Below are positions 36,292 through 44,590 of a stretch of 64,000 nt of DNA, piece by piece. Positions within the stretch are counted from its first letter, which is position 1; the number at the start of each line of letters is the position of its first letter. The notes beneath the pieces were generated by a model that was not told where the DNA came from, searched no databases, and saw nothing but the letters and a program-made list of their open reading frames with translations. Source of the DNA: Opitutaceae bacterium (GTDB lineage Bacteria > Verrucomicrobiota > Verrucomicrobiia > Opitutales > Opitutaceae); the NCBI GenBank assembly GCA_028284385.1, contig JANQRT010000045.1, forward strand, positions 124,001-188,000, written 5' to 3'. The position numbers were made by a program, and so were the translations under genes.

Positions 36292-37509
36292 CTACTGAAC
36301 GGGGCCGAGATTGTATGGAACGTCGACAGTCCTGTTGCCGAAGAATTGATCCGTGATCACACCTTTGGCAATGCCATTGGCTGGTGTACCGTCGGCGAAA
36401 TAAAGCTGAATTTGGAAATCCTCCTCAAAAGCCGTGTAGTCGAAAAATACATTCAGCTGTTCATAATCCCCCATTTCGTACCAACGGTAACTGATTATGC
36501 CGTCTCCAAAGCCGCTGGAAAACGTTCCAGTGCCTTGCTCATCCATGATGACGAAAAAACCGCCATATATATCCTCCGGAAGCGTTAGATTCATTTCGCG
36601 CGGGTCACGAACGAGAGGGAATGGGAAAAGGAGTGGACCGTAGCTGTAGTATACCGGTCTTTCTTTGTCGCTTGGAAGCTGAATTGAATCGACGATGGAG
36701 TCCGGATTGTCGTCGGTCCAAAGAAGCCGCTTTTCTACTTCCCAATTTGAAAGGTCGCGACTTTCGAAACGGAAATAATCGACGAGCGGATCTCTCTCGA
36801 ATGTGACCGTCGCTTGATTCGCATTGCTCAACGAGATGTTCGACTGAATTGGCACGTCAAAGGCTATCTGGTAGTCAGTCGCCTTGAACTCGTTGGCGGC
36901 CTCTCCTTGCCGCTGGATGGTAATGCGATTGATTGTGACATCCATCAAAGGTCGATCATTAACGTCCGTCTCGGAGGCCCCAATCGTATTCACAACATCC
37001 ATACCTTCTACGACTTCGCCAAAGACAGTGTGGTGATTGTCAAGCCACTCGGTCGCGCCAAGCGTTACGAAAAATTGGCTTCCGTTGGTATTAGGTCCGC
37101 TATTAGCCATAGAAAGAATGCCAGCCTTGCTGTGGCTAATGAGCTCTCGCATCTCGTCCGGGAAAATGTATCCCGGCCCATCGTTACCCAATCCATTGGG
37201 AGACCCGCTTTGAATCATAAATCCCGCAATCACGCGATGAAAGATAACGCCCTCATACAGCGGCTCCCTACGAGCTTCTCCCGTGGTGCTGTCGTACCTG
37301 GAAACGGAGTTTTCAGCGAGTCCGATAAAATTAGCGACCGTGACAGGAACTCGATCGAAAAAAAGTCTCGCGGTAAATTCTCCCTGGCTGGTATCGAAAA
37401 CCGCATAGAGCCCATCTTCAGAGGGAGTGAAAGCGAATAGCTTGGAGCAGAAAATCGCTCCCGAGATGATAACAGTCCCAAAGAGTCGAAAGAGAAAAGG
37501 AGTTAGCAT
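36292..37509 (-). CDS. Exported cyclophilin-type peptidyl-prolyl isomerase with C-terminal extension
   Basis: 405 residues. A signal peptide (MLTPFLFRLFGTVIISGAIFCSKLFA) precedes a cyclophilin domain: VIFHRVIAGFMIQSGSPNGLGNDGPGY, GILSMANSGPNTNGSQFFVTLG and HHTVFGEVVEGMDVV, with the catalytic Arg in FHRV. About 200 residues of unrecognised beta-rich sequence follow (VTFERDPLVDYFRFESRDLSNWEVEK and YGGFFVIMDEQGTGTFSSGFGDGIISYRWYEMG). Secreted cyclophilins with such tails are common in Verrucomicrobiota. It is expected to assist folding in the periplasm. It is convergent with the GH2 gene; 37510-37813 upstream holds a palindrome. Confidence 0.9.
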   Translation of the reverse strand: MLTPFLFRLFGTVIISGAIFCSKLFAFTPSEDGLYAVFDTSQGEFTARLFFDRVPVTVANFIGLAENSVSRYDSTTGEARREPLYEGVIFHRVIAGFMIQSGSPNGLGNDGPGYIFPDEMRELISHSKAGILSMANSGPNTNGSQFFVTLGATEWLDNHHTVFGEVVEGMDVVNTIGASETDVNDRPLMDVTINRITIQRQGEAANEFKATDYQIAFDVPIQSNISLSNANQATVTFERDPLVDYFRFESRDLSNWEVEKRLLWTDDNPDSIVDSIQLPSDKERPVYYSYGPLLFPFPLVRDPREMNLTLPEDIYGGFFVIMDEQGTGTFSSGFGDGIISYRWYEMGDYEQLNVFFDYTAFEEDFQIQLYFADGTPANGIAKGVITDQFFGNRTVDVPYNLGPVQ

Positions 37510-37662
37510 ACGGTTAACGTCTACGCGCGAAGCATACCCATAGATTCAGATAATCGAGAAATGTTTGGTTTGAATCCTTTCTAGAAAAACGAAGATATTT
37601 TAGGCATCCCTACAATCTAAGATCTCAATTTTTGTTCAAAAGAGGCCTAACGCCATCCGTAC

Positions 37663-37680
37663 ACTGTACCATGGTACGGT
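37663..37680. promoter_or_regulatory. 18-bp palindrome upstream of exported cyclophilin gene
   Basis: ACTGTACCATGGTACGGT has a perfect 12-bp centre (GTACCATGGTAC) and one mismatch over 18 bp. It lies 154 bp upstream of the cyclophilin start inside a 304-bp gap with no other recognisable content. A repressor or activator site is possible; the binding protein is unknown. Confidence 0.4.
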
Positions 37681-37813
37681 CCAACAGAGAGGGGACATCT
37701 TCCTTCCGCTCCGCATACCTAGACTGGGAAAGAATCCATGGAAACATGGTCACCGGAATCACTCTGATCGAACAGGAATAGACAAACGAAACCTAATCCT
37801 GCAGCTCGCCTAT

Positions 37814-39178
37814 CTATTTTATCAGTTCCGTATCAGGATTTCCGGCATGCCAGCCGAACCAGAAAGCCCGATGCGAGGGCAGTCTCTGGAGTTTTTCTCC
37901 TTGATCGCTTACCAAAGCCGCCTCAGTCATACTCCAATTTCCTCCTTTAGTATCCAGTATTTGGTTACGATTTCGTTCGAATTCCTTGTCGCCGCTTTCA
38001 TAGGCTCTTATAGCGCCGCTACGATCAGCCAGCAGCACGTAGCGGGTACCGCCATAGGTATCTTGTACCAGTTTTTTTCTAGCCAGGTGCTTTACAGAGT
38101 AGACTCGCGGCTTGTCGAAGGGACGCCCAAAGCGGAGGACGAATACCTCGTCCTTGTTCTTGAGTCGTTTGTCGTTGAAGGGCGTTCTGAACATGAGTTC
38201 ATCTGTCGCAAAGTAGTCTTTATAAGCGACGCCTTCACCATAGTCACGATTGTGCCCAGTATTTAAGGACAGCACCGTCGTTTCAGGATGCCTTTTCTTC
38301 CATTCACCCCAGGTGGTAGTGACGACGTAAAGCGGCTCGAGCTTTATATCCTTTCCGACCAGAGGTCCGACTACCGGCTCTCCATCCAAGGTATTCCAAA
38401 GCGACTCCGTCTCATGGTCGTACATCAATTTATTGGAGCGATAGAGAAAGCCACTGGTACCCAATTCGTAATGCACGCCTTTGTGCTCCGTTTTGTAGAG
38501 GATCACAGTGCCGCAAAGCGTGCAGTACACCCCATTAACCGAAACCCCGCCCACGGTTTCCTTAAACATTTCATGCCAGGCGAGAATACGTTTCGGATAA
38601 GCTCGAGCATCGCCATTGATCTCAATTCCGAATACCATGTTCCTGTCGGCCAAGTAGTCCGCTTCTTCGACTGAGATCATCTCAGGGCGGTCGAGTGGAG
38701 GGATCCCGTCGCGCCGCACCCCACCCCAACGGATTTCATCAAGTCGAATTTTGGCGTTTTCGGTATGGCTATCGAAATAGGCTGAGAAACTTCGGTCTAT
38801 GTTCGCGTAGTGGATGGCTTTGAAAAGCCCGTAGTGAGGATGAGTGCCAAAGTCGTTCTCCCAAATCCATTCGTAGACCTTGTCGAAATTGCCCCTGAAC
38901 TTTTGGCCTGTCTGCTTATCCAACAGTCTCCACATTTGGGAGCTGGCCGAGGGATGTGACGTCAACTCAAGGAGCTCCAGAATAATGGGCGTGTAGGCGT
39001 TTTGCCAGTTCTCGGCGATCTCCTCTGCCGCAGCCTTCCTGACCGAATTATCCACCCGGATGAGGTCCAGAAAACGATTTATCGGAACCGGATCCTTTTC
39101 AACAACCGCCAAAGAGCTCGTCGACAGTACAGAGACAGTTAAGCCGGCTGCTAAATACAGACATCGTGAAAGCTGCAT
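37814..39178 (-). CDS. DUF3179-containing secreted protein
   Basis: 454 residues from ATG 39178, giving signal peptide MQLSRCLYLAAGLTVSVLSTSSLA; a TTG 27 bases upstream is less likely. The region from ARAYPKRILAWHEMFKETVGGVSVNGVYCTLCGTVILYKTE, with paired Cys in CTLCG, onward to LGTSGFLYRSNKLMYDHETESLWNTLDGEPVVGPLVG, is the DUF3179 pattern. The function of this family is not known. The Cys pair and conserved His suggest a metal or redox role, but I cannot support one. It is transcribed in the same direction as the sulfatases upstream, with a 133-bp gap. Confidence 0.85.
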   Translation of the reverse strand: MQLSRCLYLAAGLTVSVLSTSSLAVVEKDPVPINRFLDLIRVDNSVRKAAAEEIAENWQNAYTPIILELLELTSHPSASSQMWRLLDKQTGQKFRGNFDKVYEWIWENDFGTHPHYGLFKAIHYANIDRSFSAYFDSHTENAKIRLDEIRWGGVRRDGIPPLDRPEMISVEEADYLADRNMVFGIEINGDARAYPKRILAWHEMFKETVGGVSVNGVYCTLCGTVILYKTEHKGVHYELGTSGFLYRSNKLMYDHETESLWNTLDGEPVVGPLVGKDIKLEPLYVVTTTWGEWKKRHPETTVLSLNTGHNRDYGEGVAYKDYFATDELMFRTPFNDKRLKNKDEVFVLRFGRPFDKPRVYSVKHLARKKLVQDTYGGTRYVLLADRSGAIRAYESGDKEFERNRNQILDTKGGNWSMTEAALVSDQGEKLQRLPSHRAFWFGWHAGNPDTELIK

Positions 39179-39311
39179 ACCTGTAAAAGCGTTCGAGATC
39201 TCCAAATGATTGAAGCAAAAGTCGAAAATCGACTGTCAATAGACTCAGCCTTTGAGGGATTCAGTCTCCAAAAAGACCAAAGCTCATTAAAAACAGGTTA
39301 CAGCAAACCCC

Positions 39312-40745
39312 CTATGGCGTATTCACTTCCTGGGCTCGCTTCCATGCTTTAAAATCTTCGCCACCGTTGAGCATGCGTTCATAGGCGGCGAGCTCAGTCG
39401 CTTGACCCAGATCGCCTTGCGAAGCCATCCAGTCGCCAAGACGGCGCGAGAGCCGAGCGATCCGGTCTGCGTGCTGCGGATCATCGGCAAGATTATTCAT
39501 TTCGTAGGGATCAACCAAGGTGTCGTAGAATTCGATGGCAGGTCTGCGGCTATGACGACGAGTCATGGCCTGGGCGTGAGCATCTCCAGCTTCCGCCTTG
39601 GCTATCCAGGTCTTGTACCAGTCGAACGTGTCGATAACGTTCCTATAGATCGCATTCGGATCCAGATTGCGAATGAGTTTGTATCGAGAATCTCTGACAG
39701 ACCGTATCCCGTAGTGATTCGGGGCATTGAGAATGCCGCGAGACGTTTGAATGCCATACACATGCGTCTTATGCGTATCCGTTTTTCCATATAAGACTGG
39801 CAACAGACTTTTCCCATCGAAATCGGGGTTTAGCTCTCCGCCAGCCACCTCCACAAACGTCGGACAAATATCGACATACTCAATCATGGCATCGCTCGTC
39901 GAGCCTGGCTCGACATGTCCAGGCCAGCGGACGACCATGCCTGACTGGAGTCCCGAATCCGAACAAGTCCATTTCGCGAAGGGGAAGTTGTTGCCCTGCT
40001 CGCTCAACACCATGACCAACGTGTTTTCACTATGGCCATAAGCTTCGAGCATCTCCAGGAGACGCCCCACTTCCTGATCGAAGTAGGAAATTTCCGCCAA
40101 ATAGTTTCGATAGGCCACGCGTGTCTCTGGCGTATCCACCATGTAGGGACGAAATTGAATTTCGTCCAACGGATAGCGTTCTCTGAATTCCTTGCCCTTA
40201 CTCCATGGAGTGTGTGGCTCCCGAGAGCAGGCGAAAAGAGCGAATGGCTGACCGGCCTCCGCAGACTCTTTCATCAACCTCTCTGCAGCCATGAAATCGA
40301 TGGACGACTCGGTCTTGGATCGAGTATCGCTGTATTCAAAAGGAAATACAGACGGCGGATTTATATGCGTCTTTCCAAAGAGGGCCACCCGGTAGCCCAT
40401 GGGCTTCAGGTAATGAACGATGCTTCGGACATCGTCGTTCACGAAAGTGTGATTCGGATAGGCTCCGCTCTTCACCGGATAGAGGCCGGTATAGATATTA
40501 TGCCGCGTGGGAGAGCACATCGGAGCCGCTTGAAAGCAGCGCTCCATGCGCATTCCTTGATCTGCCAGCGCATCGATATTGGGCGTGTAGGCTTGACCGC
40601 CGTAGCTCCCAATATCGCGGAAAGTGCAGTCGTCGGCGATGATGCAGAGAATGTTTGGCCCGGTCTGGCTAGCAGAAGAGGCCTCGAGCTGAGCATGGGC
40701 ATTCGCCAGAAAAACAGTGAAAAGATAGAAAGCGGCGCGCTTCAT
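39312..40745 (-). CDS. Secreted sulfatase (S1 family), LSEQG type
   Basis: 477 residues with signal peptide MKRAAFYLFTVFLANAHAQ. NILCIIADDCTFRD holds the metal Asp pair. CSPTR at Cys77 is the formylglycine site. GKTHINPPSVFPFEYSD and CSREPHTPW supply Lys and His. The usual DN/DH metal motif reads VLSEQGNNF, the same Glu-Gln replacement as in the enzyme at 27797-29170, and the two share long identical stretches such as FQAAPMCSPTRH and YPVKSGAYPNHT. They are paralogues, probably acting on related sulfated sugars. It lies 27 bp downstream of the next sulfatase gene, so the two are likely co-transcribed. Confidence 0.92.
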   Translation of the reverse strand: MKRAAFYLFTVFLANAHAQLEASSASQTGPNILCIIADDCTFRDIGSYGGQAYTPNIDALADQGMRMERCFQAAPMCSPTRHNIYTGLYPVKSGAYPNHTFVNDDVRSIVHYLKPMGYRVALFGKTHINPPSVFPFEYSDTRSKTESSIDFMAAERLMKESAEAGQPFALFACSREPHTPWSKGKEFRERYPLDEIQFRPYMVDTPETRVAYRNYLAEISYFDQEVGRLLEMLEAYGHSENTLVMVLSEQGNNFPFAKWTCSDSGLQSGMVVRWPGHVEPGSTSDAMIEYVDICPTFVEVAGGELNPDFDGKSLLPVLYGKTDTHKTHVYGIQTSRGILNAPNHYGIRSVRDSRYKLIRNLDPNAIYRNVIDTFDWYKTWIAKAEAGDAHAQAMTRRHSRRPAIEFYDTLVDPYEMNNLADDPQHADRIARLSRRLGDWMASQGDLGQATELAAYERMLNGGEDFKAWKRAQEVNTP

Positions 40746-40772
40746 AGGACGTTTCTTGAATCGGATGGAAAA

Positions 40773-42152
40773 TTAGTTCTGCTTTCGCATGCGCTTAGGC
40801 GTGAAATGGAATCTGGGAATTTCAAGCTCTCCTTCCAATCCGCGATCTCCCTGCTGGAGCATCCATTGATCGAGCTCGGCGCTCAACGTCGACTTGGTTT
40901 CCGCCAGCGAAGGATCGTCCGTCAAGTTATTGAACTCCCATGGATCGCTTTGAAGATCATAGAGCTCTTCGGCAGGACGATTCATGACGCGAGCCAATAG
41001 CCGCGCCGCCTCGGGATCGGTCTTGGCCTTTTCTTTCCAGGCGCCCCATAAGCCCGAATCGGATTCGGTGTATTTAAAACCATGAGTCGTGATATTCGTG
41101 GGCTGACCTTCGGGATTAAGATTGCGAATGTATTTGTATCGCTCGCCACGAACCGACCTGACTGGATAAGGCTCGCCGGAGATGATACCTCGATTAGTAT
41201 GAGCCCCGAATATTAGATCGCGGTGCTCCTCCGATCGGCCTTCAAGCACTCCTAGAAAACTCCTGCCATCGAGATCGGCTGAAGAGTCGGATCCTACTGC
41301 CTCCAGAAAAGTCGGCAAAACATCCACGAAACTAATCATGGCTTCAGTCGTAGTTCCTGGCTCGATACGCCCCGGCCAGCGAGCGATTAAAGGAACATGA
41401 AGTCCCGCTTCATAGCATGTCCATTTCGCCATGATGCCAATGCCATGATCGCCCGCATAGATGAAGAGCGTGTTGCTGGCCTTTCCGCTCTGCTCGAGTC
41501 GGTCCAAGATCAAGCCGATTTCCTTGTCCAAGGCTTCGATATCAGCATAGTAGCCTGCGGTCTTTTCTCGAATGGAGGGGATGTCCGGCAGGAACGGTGG
41601 CAGCGGGAGTTCTTCAGGAACGTAGTCTCCCTTTCCATGCGGACCGTGCGGCTCATGCGAAGCCACCACCAAGCAGAACGGCTCCTCGCTATCGATCACC
41701 GCGGCAGCCTCCTCCATCTTTACATACTCGAAAGGGTAAACGCTCTTGGGTTTAATGTGCGTCTTTTCCGCCAGGACCACGCGGTAGCCAAGAGGCTTCA
41801 GATAATGCGGCAGCGATTGCGTTCCCTCACGAGTGAGCCCATGATTCATATGACAGCCATTGCGATGCGGATAGAGTCCCGTGTAGAGAGCGCTGCGTGA
41901 AACCGCGCACATGGCCGATACCGTGAAAGCTCTATCAAAACGAATGCCCTCGCTGGCCAGTCTATCAATGTTAGGCGTCCTGACCGTCTCATTCCCATAG
42001 CAGCCTGAATCCTGCAAACTGTGATCGTCGCCAATGAAAAGAATGATATTCGGCTTTTCATCCGATGCGAAGCTATGGGCAGCAAAAGACAAAGCTACCG
42101 CGACCACCGAGAATAGGCCGCCGACTCGAAATCTCAAGAAGCTCGTCATCAT
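40773..42152 (-). CDS. Secreted sulfatase-like enzyme with CAVSR site
   Basis: 459 residues; a signal peptide covers MMTSFLRFRVGGLFSVVAVALSFAAHSFA. The fold motifs are intact: ILFIGDDHSLQDSGCYG, EKTHIKPKSVYPFEY, ASHEPHGPHGKGD, YAGDHGIG and the Lys in AKWTCYEAG. The formylglycine site reads CAVSR at Cys82 instead of C-x-P-S-R, with Val in place of the Pro that formylglycine-generating enzymes normally recognise. The Cys and Arg are kept, so the enzyme may still be matured or may act without formylglycine. It heads a likely operon with the sulfatase at 39312-40745. Overall layout resembles the two LSEQG sulfatases, but the metal motif here is the normal GDHG. Confidence 0.88.
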   Translation of the reverse strand: MMTSFLRFRVGGLFSVVAVALSFAAHSFASDEKPNIILFIGDDHSLQDSGCYGNETVRTPNIDRLASEGIRFDRAFTVSAMCAVSRSALYTGLYPHRNGCHMNHGLTREGTQSLPHYLKPLGYRVVLAEKTHIKPKSVYPFEYVKMEEAAAVIDSEEPFCLVVASHEPHGPHGKGDYVPEELPLPPFLPDIPSIREKTAGYYADIEALDKEIGLILDRLEQSGKASNTLFIYAGDHGIGIMAKWTCYEAGLHVPLIARWPGRIEPGTTTEAMISFVDVLPTFLEAVGSDSSADLDGRSFLGVLEGRSEEHRDLIFGAHTNRGIISGEPYPVRSVRGERYKYIRNLNPEGQPTNITTHGFKYTESDSGLWGAWKEKAKTDPEAARLLARVMNRPAEELYDLQSDPWEFNNLTDDPSLAETKSTLSAELDQWMLQQGDRGLEGELEIPRFHFTPKRMRKQN

Positions 42153-42248
42153 GCGCTGTTTATCGCAGCAATCAAACGAGAGGCAACTCTGATATCAACA
42201 GGACAAAGGTGATTTACATGCCCCAATGCCCTGCCTGGCTTGATTAGT

Positions 42249-42968
42249 TTACCGTTTAGAGATTTTAAGGTTCGCGTAATGAGCGACAGTTGAACCTTCG
42301 AACCACAGGGCTACGTCTCCGGATGCGTCAGGTCCGGTTTTCAAATCATTGACGATTAAGGTTGGCTGCTCAACCCCATGAACAAAGAGCTGGGCCTTCT
42401 CTCCTTCAACCACGATTTTGATTCTGGTCCAAGTAGCCGGTTGCAGATCTACATAGGTTTCGTACTTGCTTGGGGATTCTCTTCTGAGTTTGAACCAAGG
42501 ATAGTCCGGATGGGATGTGTATTGAACGGAATGATTCCGCCGCTCCTGATCCTGAGCTCGTCCATTTGTAGGGCGAAGATAAATACAATCATACGTTTTG
42601 AGATCGGGCTGGACACGAAAAGCGACGCCAACGAATCCACGAGCTCCTCCGAATGCGCCTGGGGCTGGCTGGCCAGACAATTCAAGCTCGATCGTCCCGT
42701 TATGGAAATCCTCTTCTACCAAAACCAAATGATCCACCCGGTTCGCTTCGCCTCCTGCCTGACGCTGACGACGCGCCTCCGCCAAGGCCTTCCTCGCCTC
42801 TTCGGAAATTTGAGCTTTCAACGCTTGCTTACCCTTGAATTCGACGACCTCGATCACAGCATTGTGAGCCGTTAATCCATCGGTGTCGGTCAGATCGATC
42901 TCCGCTCCCATCGCGGAAGAGATCGAGAAAACGAGAGTGAACGAAAACAGAACAGATAATAGTTTCAT
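42249..42968 (-). CDS. Secreted LamG/DUF1080-like beta-sandwich protein
   Basis: 239 residues with signal peptide MKLLSVLFSFTLVFSISSAMGA. The body is a concanavalin-like sandwich: DFHNGTIELELSGQPAPGAFGGARGFVGVAFRV, DLKTYDCIYLRPTNGRAQDQERRNHSVQYTSHPDYPWFKLRRE and WTRIKIVVEGEKAQLFVHGVEQPTLIVNDLK, ending in ANLKISKR. This is typical of DUF1080/LamG-like proteins that bind or process glycans in this phylum. No catalytic residues could be assigned. It lies between two sulfatase genes on the same strand, 96 bp upstream of the CAVSR sulfatase, so it may share a transcript. Confidence 0.75.
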   Translation of the reverse strand: MKLLSVLFSFTLVFSISSAMGAEIDLTDTDGLTAHNAVIEVVEFKGKQALKAQISEEARKALAEARRQRQAGGEANRVDHLVLVEEDFHNGTIELELSGQPAPGAFGGARGFVGVAFRVQPDLKTYDCIYLRPTNGRAQDQERRNHSVQYTSHPDYPWFKLRRESPSKYETYVDLQPATWTRIKIVVEGEKAQLFVHGVEQPTLIVNDLKTGPDASGDVALWFEGSTVAHYANLKISKR

Positions 42969-43088
42969 ATCAGCAAAGGGTCTGAACTAGATAAATCAGG
43001 AATCTGTCGATTTGGCTAGCGAAAGATAAGGGGATTTTGAAGAATTGCAGCCAATCCGCCACCAGAACTTCAATACCGAATCAACGAG

Positions 43089-44477
43089 TCAAAGTATTGG
43101 ACTCCCTCGTTCATAAGGAGCGTCCATTCCCTGTCGCCATTCTTGCATTCGGGCCCATTCCTGTTCGTCGGCAATGACCGGGTCGAATTTGCTCGGATCC
43201 AGATCGACATAGAGTCTTCGAAAGGCTGCTTCGTCGCAATCCGGATTCGGCGTGTTGTACTGGACATCATTTTCCCGGCGCCATTCGTCCAAAGCCAAGC
43301 CCATGGAAGCAACGCGGTCTGGATGTCTGGCAGCGAGATCCTTCTTCTCTTCAATGTCGGCCGACAAGTCGTAGAGCTCGGCTTTTTCCTCGTCGTACAT
43401 TTCTAAATACAACCAACTCCCGTCACGCATAGCTCCGCTAGGACGACCGCCTTGATTGGTATAGTGAGGAAAGTGCCAAAAGAATTTTCTTTCGGGGATC
43501 TCTCCGCCGAGCAACCCCTCGGAAAAACTCACTCCATCCATGCCTTCTGGAACAGGAGCGCCAGCCAACTCGAGTAAAGTGGGGATCCAATCGATATTGT
43601 TCACCGGATCGTCGATAACCCGCCCCTCAGGAATGCGTCCAGGCCAGCGCACTATAAGTGGAACGCGCTGCCCCCCTTCATAGACGTAGCCTTTGCCTGC
43701 TCGATAGGGCGTATTGTGCGTGACTCTTTCGTGATTCAGCTCAGGAACATGAAGTCCGCCATTGTCGGAGGTAAAGACGAAGATCGTATTCTCGTCGAGG
43801 CCCAGCTCTTCAAGCTTCGCAGTGAGCAGCCCAATGGTATCGTCAAGCGACTCGATCAACGCGGCGTAGACAGGCTCGAAAGCATCCTTGTTCTTATCGA
43901 CGAGATCCTGCCTCGCCGAGTACGGAATATGGGGAGTATAGTGGCCGAGATAGGCTACAAAGGGGCGATCCTTATTCGACTCGATAAACTTTATAGTCTC
44001 GCGCGTCAGCTCGTATTCCGCTTTGCCGCCCTCACTTTCGGAAGGGGTCGTTTGCTTTCCGTCGCCAGGATAGTAAACGTGGTCAAACCCGTGCTCGGCA
44101 GGACCAGGCTCTTTGCCAATGTGCCATTTGCCGATGAACCCAGTGGTGTAACCGGCTTCTTTGAAGTAGCGTGGAAAAGTCTTAATCGAAAGCGGCACAC
44201 TCATCGCGATTTCGGGATGAAGAACACGCTGCGAAGGGGCGTCCGGTCGACCAGGCAAGTAAGTCGTTAGATGAAGTCGCGCTGGGTTCACTCCCGTAAG
44301 CAGTCCCGCCCGAGAGGGCGAACAGAGCGCTTGAGAGGCATAGGCCGAAGTAAAGCGGGTCCCTTGCTGGGCCAGACGATCAAGGTGCGGCGTGTTGTGG
44401 TCCTCGCGACCGTAGCAGCCAAGGTCGTTGATACCAAGATCGTCACAGATAACGAATACAATATTGGGAAGGGGCAT
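43089..44477 (-). CDS. Sulfatase (S1 family) without signal peptide
   Basis: 462 residues. MPLPNIVFVICDDLGINDLGCYG begins directly with the metal-binding strand. The formylglycine site CSPSR is at Cys52, GKWHIG supplies Lys/His, and FTSDNGG is the normal metal motif. A TAG lies in frame just four codons upstream of the ATG, so no longer frame with a signal peptide exists. The enzyme should therefore be cytoplasmic, unlike its neighbours. The general likeness is to arylsulfatase A-type/choline-sulfatase-like bacterial enzymes; the substrate is unknown. It lies 113 bp downstream of another sulfatase gene. Confidence 0.92.
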   Translation of the reverse strand: MPLPNIVFVICDDLGINDLGCYGREDHNTPHLDRLAQQGTRFTSAYASQALCSPSRAGLLTGVNPARLHLTTYLPGRPDAPSQRVLHPEIAMSVPLSIKTFPRYFKEAGYTTGFIGKWHIGKEPGPAEHGFDHVYYPGDGKQTTPSESEGGKAEYELTRETIKFIESNKDRPFVAYLGHYTPHIPYSARQDLVDKNKDAFEPVYAALIESLDDTIGLLTAKLEELGLDENTIFVFTSDNGGLHVPELNHERVTHNTPYRAGKGYVYEGGQRVPLIVRWPGRIPEGRVIDDPVNNIDWIPTLLELAGAPVPEGMDGVSFSEGLLGGEIPERKFFWHFPHYTNQGGRPSGAMRDGSWLYLEMYDEEKAELYDLSADIEEKKDLAARHPDRVASMGLALDEWRRENDVQYNTPNPDCDEAAFRRLYVDLDPSKFDPVIADEQEWARMQEWRQGMDAPYERGSPIL

Positions 44478-44590
44478 AATGTCTTTCTATTCTCTCATTT
44501 CAGAAACAGGAAGTAGTCGAGTCGAATCCAGAGCGCCAAGAACTTGGCTGCAAACGAAATATGTGACCAGCGTCTAGATTAAGAATGAAG

